From contig NZ_JAQSLK010000002.1 in NCBI RefSeq assembly GCF_028649595.1, forward strand, positions 62,001 through 126,000: a stretch of DNA of 64,000 nucleotides. The letters run 5' to 3'. Positions 1 to 9,649 of the stretch are shown here, piece after piece. A program made the position numbers and the translations under genes. Positions within the stretch are counted from its first letter, which is position 1. Each line of letters starts with the position of its first letter. The notes below the pieces were generated by a model that made no database searches, had not been told where the DNA came from, and was given only the letters and a program-made list of their open reading frames with translations. The DNA is from Campylobacter magnus (lineage in GTDB: Bacteria; Campylobacterota; Campylobacteria; Campylobacterales; Campylobacteraceae).

Positions 1-1
1 T

Positions 2-757
2 TTTGACCTTGGTGTTACAGCGATTGAAGAGCTTGAAAACGGCTTTATCGTGCGCTCAAATGATGATTTGGAGCTTGTAGAACTTGGCATAAAAAGTCTA
101 GCCAAGGCTCTAAATATCCCCATTTCTACACAAATACAAATCAAAAATAATAGCGACTGGATTTCAAACTATCAAAATAGCATAAAGCCTGTAAAATGTG
201 GTTCTTTTTACATCCGTCCAAGCTGGCATGAAGCTAGTAAAGATAGCATTGATATTATCATTGACCCAGCCCTTGCCTTTGGCTCAGGTCATCATGAGAG
301 CACTAGTTCGTGCTTGGAGCTAATCAGCGAGTTTTGCGCAGGTAAAAAAGAGCTAAAAACTGCTTTAGATGTGGGCTGTGGGAGTGGAATTCTTAGCATT
401 GCGCTAGCTAAACTTGCTTTTGAAGTAAGTAGCTGTGATACTGAGAGCCAAGCAGTAGAAAGCTGCCTTATAAATGCTAGCAAAAATAATGTAAAACTAA
501 AAGAAGTTTTGCTAGGTAGCATTGATAAGGCTAGTGGCAAATATGATGTAATTTGTGCTAATATTATCGCTGATGTGATTTTTCTTTTGGCAAATGAGCT
601 AAAAGCAAAGCTAAATGTAGGTGGCTACTTGGTGCTATCAGGAATTCTAGATCGCTATAAACAAAGAATTTTGGCTGAGTTTAGCGAATTAGAGCTGATT
701 AAAAGCATTAATAAAAATGAATGGGAAAGTTTTATTTACCAAAAAATAGCAAAATAA
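2..757 (+). CDS. prmA: Ribosomal protein L11 methyltransferase (5' end outside window)
   Basis: Methylates ribosomal protein L11 using S-adenosylmethionine in the cytoplasm. The reading frame is open from base 2, and residues before the first possible GTG (position 50) still fit the family, so the true start lies upstream of the window and about 30-50 residues are missing. Seen: the PrmA signature DPALAFGSGHHEST followed by the SAM-binding motif I LDVGCGSGILSIA and a later ANIIADV segment, the PrmA version of motif IV. It lies 21 bases before ftsH, the same order as in C. jejuni, and is probably cotranscribed with it. Function is secure; only the N-terminus is missing. Confidence 0.93.
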   Translation, partial: FDLGVTAIEELENGFIVRSNDDLELVELGIKSLAKALNIPISTQIQIKNNSDWISNYQNSIKPVKCGSFYIRPSWHEASKDSIDIIIDPALAFGSGHHESTSSCLELISEFCAGKKELKTALDVGCGSGILSIALAKLAFEVSSCDTESQAVESCLINASKNNVKLKEVLLGSIDKASGKYDVICANIIADVIFLLANELKAKLNVGGYLVLSGILDRYKQRILAEFSELELIKSINKNEWESFIYQKIAK

Positions 758-778
758 AAAAAAAATTTAGGACAAAAA

Positions 779-2746
779 ATGAATAATCCACAAATGAATA
801 ATCAAATGAACAACGGACAAAACAAAGGTGGTAACAATCCATTTAACCGCAATCCAATCTTTACTTTTGCGATTTTTGCGATAATTATCGTGCTGTTTTT
901 TCGCTCATTTAGCGATGGTGGTTTAGGGGGCTTTGGTGGCGAACAAGGCTCAGCAAATGTGAGCTACTCGCAGCTAAAACAAATGATAAAAAACAAAGAA
1001 ATCACAAATGTAGCAATCGCACAAACCACCATAAAAGCCACTAGCTCATCTGGCGTGGTATACAGCACTAGAAAAGTAGCTGGAGATAATACCCTCATCC
1101 CTACGCTTGAAGAGGCTGGAGTGCCGTATTCAGCGTATTCTGAGAGTAATTGGTTTAGCGATATACTATTTTCTTGGGTGATACCTGTATTTATTTTCTT
1201 TGCGATTTGGATGTTCTTAGCAGGTCGCATGCAAAAAAACCTTGGTTCTGGAATTCTTGGTATGGGAAGTACTAAAGGACTTATAAATTCAGAGCGTCCA
1301 AAGGTGAAGTTTGATGATGTAGCAGGCGTTGAAGAGAGCAAAGAAGAAGTAAAAGAAATCGTTGATTTTCTAAAAAATCCAGAGCGCTACATCACCCTTG
1401 GTGCTAAAATACCAAAAGGTGTGCTTTTAGTAGGACCTCCTGGCACTGGTAAGACGCTGCTAGCAAAGGCTGTGGCTGGAGAGGCTGATGTGCCGTTTTT
1501 CTCAGTTTCTGGCTCAAGCTTTATTGAGATGTTTGTGGGCGTGGGCGCAAGCCGTGTGCGTGATCTTTTTGAAAAAGCAAAAAAAGAAGCCCCTGCGATA
1601 GTGTTTATTGACGAAATTGACGCAATAGGAAAAAGTCGCGCGGCTGGTGCCATGATGGGTGGAAATGATGAAAGAGAGCAGACGCTAAATCAGCTTCTAG
1701 CCGAAATGGACGGCTTTGATAGTGATAAAAGTCCTGTTATCGTGCTAGCTGCTACAAACCGCCCTGAAGTGCTTGATGCTGCGCTTTTGCGTCCAGGACG
1801 CTTTGATAGGCAAGTGCTAGTTGATAAGCCTGATTTCAAAGGTCGTGTGGATATCCTAAAAGTTCATAGCAAAGAAGTTAAACTAAATAAAAGCGTGGAT
1901 ATGGATGAGATAGGCAGGCTTACAGCTGGGCTTGCTGGGGCTGACCTTGCAAATATCATAAACGAAGCTGCCTTGCTAGCTGGTAGGGCTGGTAAGGCTA
2001 GCATAGAACAGCAAGACTTGGTTGAAGCTGTGGAGCGCGCGATAGCTGGCTTAGAGAAAAAATCACGCCGCATAAATCCAAAAGAGAAAAAAATAGTTAC
2101 TTACCACGAGTGCGGGCATGCGCTAATTGCTGAGACTACAAAGGGCGCTGATAAGGTTACCAAAGTTTCAGTCATCCCAAGAGGACTTGCAGCACTTGGA
2201 TATACGCTAAATGCGCCTGAGGAAAATAAATTTTTGATGCAAAAGCATGAGCTTATCGCAAAAATCGATGTATTGCTTGGTGGGCGTGCGGCTGAACATG
2301 TGTTTATAGGCGAGATTAGCACGGGAGCTAGCAATGACTTAGAGCGTGCTACTGATATAATCAAAGCCATGGTTGGCATGTATGGAATGAGCGATGTAGC
2401 AGGGCTTATGGTGCTTGAAAAACAGCGCAATGTATTCTTAAACGGCGGACAAACTCTAAAAGACTATAGCGATGATATGGCTAAAAAGCTTGATGATTTT
2501 ACCAAAAGCTTTTTGGCAGAGCGTTTTGCGGCTGTGGTCTCTACGCTTGAGAGCTACAAAGGGGCTATTGAAAATATGGTAAAGGCTTTGTATGAGACTG
2601 AGACCATAGAGGGTGCTAAGGTTAGACAAATCATCAAAGACTATGAAATAGCAAATAATATGCCAACTCGCCTTTGCGAAGAAGAGAGCGAAAATAGCGA
2701 TATAGAACAAGCTAAAAAGGACGCAAAAGAAGATAGTGCGAAGTAG
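779..2746 (+). CDS. ftsH: ATP-dependent zinc metalloprotease FtsH
   Basis: Membrane-anchored AAA protease that degrades misfolded membrane proteins and short-lived regulators. Length 655 aa is normal. An Asn-rich N-terminus precedes a first membrane segment (about residues 26-42), a periplasmic domain and a second membrane segment (about 125-147). The AAA domain has Walker A GPPGTGKT at 219-226, Walker B IVFIDEID and the SRH region [20 protein letters not shown]. The zinc site HECGH is at 443-447. Start ATG follows an AGGACAAAAA ribosome site. The gene ends directly in a palindrome array. Highly confident. Confidence 0.97.
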   Translation: MNNPQMNNQMNNGQNKGGNNPFNRNPIFTFAIFAIIIVLFFRSFSDGGLGGFGGEQGSANVSYSQLKQMIKNKEITNVAIAQTTIKATSSSGVVYSTRKVAGDNTLIPTLEEAGVPYSAYSESNWFSDILFSWVIPVFIFFAIWMFLAGRMQKNLGSGILGMGSTKGLINSERPKVKFDDVAGVEESKEEVKEIVDFLKNPERYITLGAKIPKGVLLVGPPGTGKTLLAKAVAGEADVPFFSVSGSSFIEMFVGVGASRVRDLFEKAKKEAPAIVFIDEIDAIGKSRAAGAMMGGNDEREQTLNQLLAEMDGFDSDKSPVIVLAATNRPEVLDAALLRPGRFDRQVLVDKPDFKGRVDILKVHSKEVKLNKSVDMDEIGRLTAGLAGADLANIINEAALLAGRAGKASIEQQDLVEAVERAIAGLEKKSRRINPKEKKIVTYHECGHALIAETTKGADKVTKVSVIPRGLAALGYTLNAPEENKFLMQKHELIAKIDVLLGGRAAEHVFIGEISTGASNDLERATDIIKAMVGMYGMSDVAGLMVLEKQRNVFLNGGQTLKDYSDDMAKKLDDFTKSFLAERFAAVVSTLESYKGAIENMVKALYETETIEGAKVRQIIKDYEIANNMPTRLCEEESENSDIEQAKKDAKEDSAK

Positions 2747-2893
2747 AATTCTAGAATTCCGTGAATTTGGAATTCCTAGAATTTGGAATTCCGTGAATTT
2801 AGAATTCCTAGAATAAAATCTAGAATTCCGTGAATTTGGAATTCCTTGAATTTAGAATTCCCTAGAATGAATTTTAGAATTCCTAGGAATTCT
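2747..2893. repeat. Array of GAATTC/CTAG palindromes after ftsH
   Basis: About 150 bases made almost wholly of copies and variants of GAATTCTAGAATTCC separated by short GTGAATTTGGAATTCC-like units. No gene is visible. It separates ftsH from the next lipoprotein gene and could act as a bidirectional hairpin or terminator, but that is inference. Confidence 0.85.
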
Positions 2894-2909
2894 AGTTTAA
2901 AGGCAGTGT

Positions 2910-3290
2910 ATGAAAAATGTAGTTTTTTTGCTTTTTTTTGCTTTTTTATTTTGCGCTTGTGCTAGCAGAGGGCATTTTGTAAGAGCTGAGCATAATGGCA
3001 AGATTTACTGGCTGCCGCCGCAGTGTGAGTATTATACGCCAGCACAAAATGATGAGATAGTTTGTAGCAAAACAGGCGAGCTAATATCGCCGACTTCGCC
3101 AGCTGAGTATGAAGCCTATTTAAAAGAGCGTGAGATTAGAAGCATAGAAAATAACATGGCTTTTGGCGATCCGTGGTATTATGGCGGGTTTTATTCATCA
3201 CCTAGTATCGGCATTTTTATTGAGAGGCGTCCGTATTTTAGGCATCGCCACTACAGGCATTTTAGACCTCATTTTAAAGGCAGAAGGTAA
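2910..3290 (+). CDS. Small secreted or lipoprotein-like hypothetical protein
   Basis: Unrecognised 126-aa protein. Seen: a hydrophobic N-terminal signal (residues 1-16) ending in LFCAC, a loose lipobox that would put the lipidated Cys near residue 18; a central region with two further Cys; and an aromatic, Arg/His-rich C-terminus (about residues 95-126, ending HFKGRR). It sits between ftsH and pssA, where C. jejuni also has a gene of uncertain function, so position may be conserved. Start ATG is preceded by AAAGGCAG. A role in the cell envelope is plausible, but nothing more specific can be said. Confidence 0.72.
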   Translation: MKNVVFLLFFAFLFCACASRGHFVRAEHNGKIYWLPPQCEYYTPAQNDEIVCSKTGELISPTSPAEYEAYLKEREIRSIENNMAFGDPWYYGGFYSSPSIGIFIERRPYFRHRHYRHFRPHFKGRR

Positions 3291-3300
3291 GGGCTAGAAA

Positions 3301-4038
3301 ATGAACGAAAAATTAAAGCTAATTTATATTTTGCCAAATCTTTTTACCGCTGCTAGCATTTTTCTAGGTGTGCTTAGCATGCTCTCATCTATTAAGGGCG
3401 ATTTTAGTTTGGCTATCATTTATATCGTGCTTTCGCTTGTTTTTGATGGGCTTGATGGCAGGGTGGCTCGCCTTACAAATACTACTTCAAAGTTTGGCGT
3501 GGAGTTTGACAGCCTTGCTGATATAGTAGCTTTTGGCGTGGCACCTGCTATGTTGTTTTATTTTAGCGTGGGGCAGAATTTTGGACGCTTTGGCGTGCTG
3601 ATAACTGCGCTGTTTGTGATTTTTGGTGGCGTTCGCCTTGCTAGGTTTAATGTAATGAGCGGTGCTAGTGAGCCAAATGTGTTTATTGGCCTACCGATAC
3701 CTACTGCTGCTGTGCTTTTGGCACTTTGGATAGGACTTTGGGATAAATACGAGATTTTTAAAGGCTATGAGTATGTGCTTTTAGCAGCAGCAGCTGTTTT
3801 TAGCGTGCTAATGGTCTCAAATGTGAGATTTCCTAGTTTTAAAAAAATAAACTACGAAAGAGCAAATTTCATCCGCTTTTTAATCGCACTTTTGCTTATT
3901 TTGTCCTTAATCTACATTTATCCGCTTGAAGCAAGTGCGATCTGCCTTAGTCTTTATGTACTTTATGGCATAGTTCGTGGGGTGTGGGCTAGGTTTTTTG
4001 CTAAGCATATAAACCTAAAAGAAAGCAAAGCATGTTAA
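3301..4038 (+). CDS. pssA: CDP-diacylglycerol-serine O-phosphatidyltransferase
   Basis: Makes phosphatidylserine from CDP-diacylglycerol and serine, the first step to phosphatidylethanolamine, in the inner membrane. The CDP-alcohol phosphotransferase motif is intact at residues 49-74: D49-G50, D52-G53, A56-R57, G66, D70 and D74. Several hydrophobic segments follow, consistent with an integral membrane enzyme. Length 245 aa is typical of the epsilon-proteobacterial type. It starts 10 bases after the upstream hypothetical gene and ends 61 bases before leuA. High confidence. Confidence 0.94.
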   Translation: MNEKLKLIYILPNLFTAASIFLGVLSMLSSIKGDFSLAIIYIVLSLVFDGLDGRVARLTNTTSKFGVEFDSLADIVAFGVAPAMLFYFSVGQNFGRFGVLITALFVIFGGVRLARFNVMSGASEPNVFIGLPIPTAAVLLALWIGLWDKYEIFKGYEYVLLAAAAVFSVLMVSNVRFPSFKKINYERANFIRFLIALLLILSLIYIYPLEASAICLSLYVLYGIVRGVWARFFAKHINLKESKAC

Positions 4039-4099
4039 AATGATATTTAACTAAGTAAATTATACTAATCAATAAATTTTATTATTAAAGGAGAGGAAA

Positions 4100-5608
4100 A
4101 TGGATAAAAATAAAATCATTATTTTTGATACCACTTTGCGTGATGGCGAACAAAGCCCTGGCGCAAGCATGAATACAGAAGAGAAAATTCAAATCGCACT
4201 CCAACTAGAACGCCTTGGTGTTGATATCATAGAAAGTGGCTTTGCGGCTGCTAGTCCAGGGGATTTTGATGCGATTAAGCAGATTGCTAGCGAGGTTCAT
4301 ACCATAAAAGTAGCTAGCCTTGCAAGGGCGATAGAGCGTGATATAGAGGCTGCTGGCAAGGCAATAGCACCGGCAAAAAATAGGCGCATTCATACCTTTA
4401 TAGCTACAAGTCCTATTCACATGGAACATAAGCTAAAAATGAAAAGTGATGAAGTGCTTAAAAGAGCAGTCCAGGCTGTAAAATACGCTAGGACTTTTGT
4501 TGATGATGTGGAGTTTAGCTTTGAAGATGCTGGGCGTAGCGATATAGAGTTTTTAAAAGAAATGAGCGATGCTGTAATATCAGCAGGGGCAAGCACCATA
4601 AACTTGCCTGATACTGTGGGCTTTCGCTTGCCTGGCGAGCTTTATACTCGCACAAAGGCACTAGTGGATTTTGTAGGCGATAGGGCGATAATTTCAGCTC
4701 ACAATCACAACGACCTAGGTCTTGCGGTGGCAAATACCTTAGAGTGCGTAAGAGCTGGTGCTAGACAGGTGGAGTGTACCATAAACGGACTTGGAGAAAG
4801 AGCCGGAAATGCTGCGCTTGAAGAGATTGTAATGGTGATAAATACTAGAAAAGATATTTTTGGCGATTTATACACAGATATTGTTACAAAAGAGATTTAT
4901 CCTACAAGTAGGCTTGTTGCTAGCATAACAGGTATTGAGCCGCAACCAAATAAAGCAATAGTAGGCAAAAACGCCTTTGCGCATGAGAGCGGAATTCACC
5001 AAGATGGCATGCTAAAATGCGCTCAAACTTATGAAATAATAAGCGCTGAGAGCATAGGTGCTGCTAAGACAAATTTGGTGCTTGGCAAGCACAGCGGCAG
5101 ACATGCTTTTAAAGATAGATTAAAAGAGCTTGGCTTTGAGCTTGAAAATGATGAGCTAGATAAAGCTTTTGCTGATTTTAAAGCACTTTGCGATATGAAA
5201 AAAGAGATTTTTGATGAGGATTTAAGAGCTCTTGTAAATAGCGAGATTGCTAAGGTTGAGCAGATTTACAGCATTGAAAAATTAAGCGTCCAAGCTAGCA
5301 AAGATGGGCATACAAGCGCTGCTATTACTATACTTCACGAAAATGAGCTTAAAGAAGAAGCATCGCTTGGCAATGGCTCAGCGGACGCTATTTTTAAGGT
5401 AATTGATAGAATTAGCGGACATGAGGGCGAGCTAAAAGACTACAAAGTTCGCGCAGTATCTCAGGGCAAAGACGCACTTGCTAAGGTAGATGTAAAGGTA
5501 AAATTTGGCGAGCGCACGATGATAGGGCATGGACTTGATGTAGATACCATGCTGGCTACTGCAAAAGCGTATATTTCAGCACTAAATAGCTTTTTGTCTA
5601 TGAAATAA
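4100..5608 (+). CDS. leuA: 2-isopropylmalate synthase
   Basis: Condenses acetyl-CoA with 2-oxoisovalerate, the committed step of leucine synthesis. Seen: the N-terminal [12 protein letters not shown] signature at residues 10-21, the metal-binding HNH (H201, H203) in [11 protein letters not shown], the [10 protein letters not shown] motif, and a C-terminal LeuA regulatory domain (about 370-502) that in the family binds leucine for feedback inhibition. Length 502 aa is normal. A strong site AAAGGAGAGGAAA precedes ATG, and the 61-base gap upstream holds AT-rich promoter-like sequence (TATACT near 4063). No leuB/C/D follows, so the leu genes are split in this genome. Confidence 0.96.
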   Translation: MDKNKIIIFDTTLRDGEQSPGASMNTEEKIQIALQLERLGVDIIESGFAAASPGDFDAIKQIASEVHTIKVASLARAIERDIEAAGKAIAPAKNRRIHTFIATSPIHMEHKLKMKSDEVLKRAVQAVKYARTFVDDVEFSFEDAGRSDIEFLKEMSDAVISAGASTINLPDTVGFRLPGELYTRTKALVDFVGDRAIISAHNHNDLGLAVANTLECVRAGARQVECTINGLGERAGNAALEEIVMVINTRKDIFGDLYTDIVTKEIYPTSRLVASITGIEPQPNKAIVGKNAFAHESGIHQDGMLKCAQTYEIISAESIGAAKTNLVLGKHSGRHAFKDRLKELGFELENDELDKAFADFKALCDMKKEIFDEDLRALVNSEIAKVEQIYSIEKLSVQASKDGHTSAAITILHENELKEEASLGNGSADAIFKVIDRISGHEGELKDYKVRAVSQGKDALAKVDVKVKFGERTMIGHGLDVDTMLATAKAYISALNSFLSMK

Positions 5609-5611
5609 TTC

Positions 5612-5790
5612 TTTGGGAATTCTAGATTTTTTTGGGAATTCTAGATTTTTTTGGGAATTCTAGTTTTTTCAGAAAATCTAGAATTTTAGAAATTCTAGTT
5701 TTTTAGGAATTCTAGATTTTTTTGGGAATTCTAGAATTCCTTACTTACATTTTTTAATCTTTTAACTATTTTTAAATCTAGAATTCCCAA
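5612..5790. repeat. Tandem GGGAATTCTAGATTTTT palindrome array
   Basis: Between leuA and the ABC operon, a unit close to TTTGGGAATTCTAGATTTT recurs several times with a period near 20-22 bases, then degenerates into further GAATTC/CTAGA copies. The rest of the gap (5790-5937) is AT-rich promoter sequence. No gene is visible here. Confidence 0.85.
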
Positions 5791-5903
5791 TAAATTTTTT
5801 GCTAAAAAATAAAATATAGTAATTCTATAAATATTTTAAAAGCTTAAATAGTAATCTTTTAAAATAAATTATATATATTTACTAAATATTATGAAAAGAA
5901 TTT

Positions 5904-5909
5904 TATAAT
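5904..5909 (+). promoter_or_regulatory. -10 box upstream of ABC binding-protein gene
   Basis: TATAAT in a long AT-rich tract, 28 bases before the ATG at 5938, with T-rich sequence upstream as is usual for Campylobacter sigma-70 promoters, which often lack a clear -35. Assigned by eye only. Confidence 0.5.
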
Positions 5910-5937
5910 TTCATAAACAAATTTTAAAGGACGAAAA

Positions 5938-6687
5938 ATGAAAAAGTTTTTAGCACTTTCTTTTGCTGCCCTTACAGCACTTAGCGCAGCTAGCTTAGAT
6001 GAGATAAAAAAAGCTGGTGTAATAAAAATAGCCACTGAGGGCGTGTATAAGCCGTATTCTTACCACGATGAGAGTAATGCTTTGGTAGGATATGATGTAG
6101 AAATCGCAAGAGCTGTGGCAGAAAAAATCGGCGTAAAAGTTGAGTTTGTGGAGGCTCCGTGGGATGCTTTGCTAGCAAGCTTTGATGCTGGTAAAAGTGA
6201 TGCAATGTTTAATCAAGTAACAATAAAAGATGAGCGTAAGAAAAAATACGATTTTAGCACGCCTTATACAGCTGTTTATCCAGCCGTGGTGGTAAAAGAG
6301 GACAATAATAGCATCAAAAGCAAAGTCGATGTAAAAGGCAAAAAGGGCGCAAGCAGTGCAACTAGCGTATATGGTACTACTTTAAGCGAGTGGGGAGCTT
6401 TGGTGCAAACTGTTAGCGGCTTTAACCAAGCAGTTGAGCTAGTTCTTTCAGGCAGGGCTGAGCTACTTATGAACGATGATGTTACTTTTTATGACTTTAT
6501 AAAAAATAAAAAAGTGCCTTTGAAAATCGCTTTTAAAGGGCAGGAGCCAATGCTCTCAGCCGCAATCGTAGCAAAGGGAAATACTGAGCTACTATCTGCT
6601 ATAAATGTTGCGCTTGATGAGCTATTTAAAGACGGCACCATCGCAAAAATCAGCCAAAAATACTTTGGCAAAGATATTTCAAAATAA
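5938..6687 (+). CDS. Periplasmic amino-acid (cystine-like) ABC transporter binding protein
   Basis: Captures a polar amino acid in the periplasm for the permease and ATPase encoded next. A cleavable signal peptide is clear (MKKFLALSFAALTALSAAS). The mature part has the family-3 solute-binding fold: GVIKIATEGVYKPYSYHD near the start, a GYDVEIARAVAEKIGVKVEF stretch, and a C-terminal LSAAIVAKGNTELLSAIN region. Length 249 aa is typical. The neighbouring transsulfuration-family enzyme suggests cystine or a related sulfur amino acid as substrate, which is inference from context. A 180-base repeat array separates it from the permease gene. Confidence 0.88.
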   Translation: MKKFLALSFAALTALSAASLDEIKKAGVIKIATEGVYKPYSYHDESNALVGYDVEIARAVAEKIGVKVEFVEAPWDALLASFDAGKSDAMFNQVTIKDERKKKYDFSTPYTAVYPAVVVKEDNNSIKSKVDVKGKKGASSATSVYGTTLSEWGALVQTVSGFNQAVELVLSGRAELLMNDDVTFYDFIKNKKVPLKIAFKGQEPMLSAAIVAKGNTELLSAINVALDELFKDGTIAKISQKYFGKDISK

Positions 6688-6842
6688 GAATTTCTTAAGG
6701 AATTCTAGATTTTATTCTAGGAATTCCAGATTTTGCTAAAATTGCCCTAGAAATCCTATGGGAATTCTAAATTTTGCTAAAATTGCCCTAGCAACCCTAT
6801 TGGAATTCTAGATTTTAAGCTTAAAAATTCTAGAATTCCCTA
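6688..6842. repeat. Palindrome array with two 47-base tandem units
   Basis: Contains GGAATTCTAGATTTTA copies plus two tandem units that combine GGAATTCTAAATTTTGCT with an AAATTGCCCTAG segment. It splits the binding-protein gene from its permease inside what should be one operon, so transcription must pass through it or restart after it. Confidence 0.82.
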
Positions 6843-6867
6843 GGATTTTCACAAATAAAGGTCAAAA

Positions 6868-7527
6868 ATGGAATTATTTTTTAGCTCTTTGCCACCCTTG
6901 CTTTTAGCAGCGATTAAAGTAAGTATCCCCTTAGCTGTGATTTCTTTTATTTTTGGTGTTGGCATTGCGGTGATTACTGCGCTTGCTAGGCTTTCAAATA
7001 ACGCTATTTTAAGATTTATTTTTGGCTTTTATGTATGGATTTTTCGTGGCACGCCGCTTTTAGTTCAGCTTTTTATCGTATTTTATGGCTTGCCTAGCGT
7101 GGGCGTTACCCTTGATGTGTGGGCGTGTGCGACAATAGCTTTTAGCCTAAATGTAGGTGCGTATGCTAGCGAGAGCGTGAGAGCTGCGATTTTAGCCGTG
7201 CCAAAAGGACAGGTAGAAGCAGCCGCTAGCCTAAACATGAGTAGTGCGCAGATTTTCTTTCACATTGTTGCCCCTCAGGCTTTTCGCATAGCTATACCGC
7301 CACTTTCAAATAGCTTCATAGCACTTGTTAAAGACACCTCATTAGCAGCCTCAATTACTATGGTTGATATGTTTATGGTAGCCCAGCGCATAGCTGCTCG
7401 CACTTACGAGCCACTTTTGCTTTATGTAGAAGTTGCCCTTATTTACCTAGTAATCTGCACGGTTTTAAGCGGAATTCAAGTGATTTTAGAACGCAGAGCA
7501 AATGTGCATTTAAAGGTAGAATCATGA
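6868..7527 (+). CDS. Amino-acid ABC transporter permease (His/Glu/cystine family)
   Basis: Inner-membrane channel subunit of the importer. At 219 aa it has the usual five or so hydrophobic segments, the FRGTPLLVQLF signature of HEQRo-type permeases (near residue 60) and the EAA loop EAAASLNMSSAQIFFHIVAP that docks onto the ATPase. Start ATG follows AAAGGTCAAAA. It overlaps the ATPase gene by four bases (ATGA), which shows translational coupling. Confidence 0.92.
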   Translation: MELFFSSLPPLLLAAIKVSIPLAVISFIFGVGIAVITALARLSNNAILRFIFGFYVWIFRGTPLLVQLFIVFYGLPSVGVTLDVWACATIAFSLNVGAYASESVRAAILAVPKGQVEAAASLNMSSAQIFFHIVAPQAFRIAIPPLSNSFIALVKDTSLAASITMVDMFMVAQRIAARTYEPLLLYVEVALIYLVICTVLSGIQVILERRANVHLKVES

Positions 7528-8264
7528 GTATAAAAGTAGAGAATTTGCGCAAAAGTTTTGGCGATAAAGTTATTTTTGATAATCTTAATTTGGAGTTTGC
7601 GAGTGGAGAGACGACTGCGATTTTAGGTCATTCTGGCAGCGGCAAAAGCACCTTGCTTCGCTCGCTAAACTTGCTTGAGATCCCTCAAAGTGGCAAGCTT
7701 AGCATAAAAGAGCATAGCATTGATTTTAGCAAAAAAATTGATAGCACAAAGATTAGGGCTATTAGGGCGCATACGACTATGGTTTTTCAGCATTTTAATC
7801 TTTTTGCGCATTTAACAGCTAAAGAGAACATCACAAAGCCTTTGCGCCTAGTAAAAAAAATCCCTACTATCAAAGCAGATGAGCTTGCGCTTGCCTTGCT
7901 AGAAAAAGTAGGACTAAAAGAATACGCAAAGCACTATCCAGCAATGCTCTCAGGCGGTCAAGCCCAAAGAGTGGCAATAGCAAGGGCTTTGGCATTTGAG
8001 CCTGATTTTTTGCTGCTTGATGAGCCTACTACCGCACTTGATCCTAGCCTTACAAATGAGGTTTTAAAGGTGATTGAAGCACTCTCAAAAGAAAATAAAA
8101 GCATAATTTTAGTAACTCACAATCTAGAATTTGCTAAAAGCTGCGCTGATAAAATTGTGTTATTAGAACAAGGCAAGGTGCTTTTTGATGGTCCAAAGAC
8201 TAGCTTTTTTGCTTCAAATGATATGAAGATAATAAACTTCATAGCAGGCGAGAGCTTTATATAA
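7524..8264 (+). CDS. Amino-acid ABC transporter ATP-binding protein
   Basis: Energises the importer from the cytoplasm. All ABC motifs are intact: Walker A GHSGSGKST at 35-43, a Q-loop in MVFQHFNLF, signature LSGGQAQR near 141-148, Walker B FLLLDEPTTALD near 162-173 and the switch His in LVTHN. Length 246 aa is standard. Closest by eye to GlnQ/TcyN-type ATPases. The start overlaps the permease stop, and the next gene begins 10 bases after the stop, so all three are probably one transcript. Confidence 0.94.
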   Translation: MSIKVENLRKSFGDKVIFDNLNLEFASGETTAILGHSGSGKSTLLRSLNLLEIPQSGKLSIKEHSIDFSKKIDSTKIRAIRAHTTMVFQHFNLFAHLTAKENITKPLRLVKKIPTIKADELALALLEKVGLKEYAKHYPAMLSGGQAQRVAIARALAFEPDFLLLDEPTTALDPSLTNEVLKVIEALSKENKSIILVTHNLEFAKSCADKIVLLEQGKVLFDGPKTSFFASNDMKIINFIAGESFI

Positions 8265-8273
8265 AGGATAAAA

Positions 8274-9413
8274 ATGAAAATTCAAACCAAGCTGATAAAA
8301 GCAGTTCACACTAAGCAAAATCCATATTCTGCGATAACTACGCCGATTTTTCTAGCTAGCACTTACGCCCAGGATGAGATAAATAAGCCTGGCGAGTTTG
8401 AGTATCAGCGTGGCAAAAATCCTACTACAAAAGCCTTTGAAGACAGCATTTGCGCTGTCTTTGGCGCAAGCTACGCTCACGCAACAGCTAGTGGCATGGG
8501 AGCGATCACTTTGGCTTTAAGCCTTTTAAAAACAGGGCAAAAGGTGCTGTTTTGTGAAAATATCTATGGCGGGACTTTTCGCTACGCTAAGCAAATTATG
8601 GAAAATATAGGGATAAAATACGAACTAAGAAGCGATTTAGAAAGTCTTGAAAACCTTAGTGCTGATGTGGGTGCGATATACATTGAGACGCCCTCAAATC
8701 CACTTTTAAACATAACCGATATCAAAAAAATCGTAGCCCTAGCTCACGCAAATAACGCAATAGTCATAGCTGATAATACCTTTATGCCACTTTTTCAAAG
8801 TCCTTTGGCTCTTGGGGTGGATGTGGAGTTGCATAGTGCTACGAAGTTTATAGGTGGGCATGGCGACTCTCTTGGTGGCGTGGTGTGTACAAATGACAAA
8901 GCCCTTGGCGCAAAGATTGGCTCATTAAAAAACACGCTAGGAATTGCCCTTGCGCCTTTTGATAGCTATCTTATGCTGCGTGGCTTAAAGACCATGAAAC
9001 TGCGCTTTGATGCGCAAATTGCTAATACAAAGAAAATTCTAGAATTCCTTAAAAGCCATAAGGCAGTCCAAAAACTCTATTTTGCAGGAGGGGCTAGCGA
9101 GCACGAAAGGGCTGTGCACGAGGCGCAAGCTGGGGGCTGCTTGGGTGCGGTGCTTAGCTTTGAGATGAGTGAGAAATACTGCTATGAGCGTTTTGCTAGT
9201 TCGCTAGAGCTTTTTGATATAGCTTCATCTCTTGGTGGGGTTGAGAGCCTTATTTGTCATCCAGCTACGATGAGCCACGCAAGCTACGGCGAGCAGCTAA
9301 GGGCAAAAATCGGCATAAAGGATAATCTACTTCGCCTAGCTATTGGCTGTGAGGATGGGGAGGATCTAATAGCTGATTTAGCTAAGGCCTTTGCTAAGGC
9401 AAAAAAGAGCTAG
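8274..9413 (+). CDS. Cys/Met metabolism PLP-dependent enzyme (cystathionine synthase/lyase family)
   Basis: Belongs to the transsulfuration family: the PLP lysine is K191 in SATKFIGGHGD, preceded by the ADNTFMPLFQSPLALGVD cofactor region, with ETPSNPLL and a C-terminal GVESLICHPATMSH substrate segment. Members include cystathionine gamma-synthase, cystathionine beta- and gamma-lyases, methionine gamma-lyase and O-acetylhomoserine sulfhydrylase; sequence alone does not decide which. Cotranscription with a polar amino-acid importer points to use of imported cystine or another sulfur amino acid. A palindrome-derived ILEF is coded in frame near residue 256 (GAAAATTCTAGAATTCC at about 9033-9049). 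Confidence 0.85.
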   Translation: MKIQTKLIKAVHTKQNPYSAITTPIFLASTYAQDEINKPGEFEYQRGKNPTTKAFEDSICAVFGASYAHATASGMGAITLALSLLKTGQKVLFCENIYGGTFRYAKQIMENIGIKYELRSDLESLENLSADVGAIYIETPSNPLLNITDIKKIVALAHANNAIVIADNTFMPLFQSPLALGVDVELHSATKFIGGHGDSLGGVVCTNDKALGAKIGSLKNTLGIALAPFDSYLMLRGLKTMKLRFDAQIANTKKILEFLKSHKAVQKLYFAGGASEHERAVHEAQAGGCLGAVLSFEMSEKYCYERFASSLELFDIASSLGGVESLICHPATMSHASYGEQLRAKIGIKDNLLRLAIGCEDGEDLIADLAKAFAKAKKS

Positions 9414-9451
9414 GAATTCTAGATTTTTTAGCAAAGCATGAGATGTAGCTC

Positions 9452-9629
9452 AGGTTTGTTTTTGCGCTAGATATCGCAAAATCTTTGGATATAAAAACGA
9501 TAGTTTTGTTTTTAATAAAACAAGGCTAGCTGGCTTGCCCTGATTGATTTTAACTCAAAACTAGAAAACGAGCAGGGCTTTAAAGAAAGCAAAAAAATAA
9601 TAAAAGTTTTAGAGCAAATTTATAGCTAA
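9452..9629 (+). pseudogene. Degenerate gene remnant, unknown family
   Basis: No intact gene lies between 9414 and 9646, but two plausible coding pieces remain in different frames. From 9452 one frame reads RFVFALDIAKSLDIKT and on to a TAG just after LIKQG; another continues as WLALIDFNSKLENEQGFKE and ends VLEQIYS at a TAA (9627-9629). The pieces read like one protein interrupted by a frameshift. I do not recognise the family. A palindrome half-copy precedes it at 9413-9424. Confidence 0.45.
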
Positions 9630-9649
9630 AATTACAAAAAGGATAAAAG

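Noticed and set aside
5612-5790. CRISPR-like array
   Set aside because: Units are short, palindromic throughout, and the intervals are variants of the repeat, not unique spacers. No cas genes in the window.
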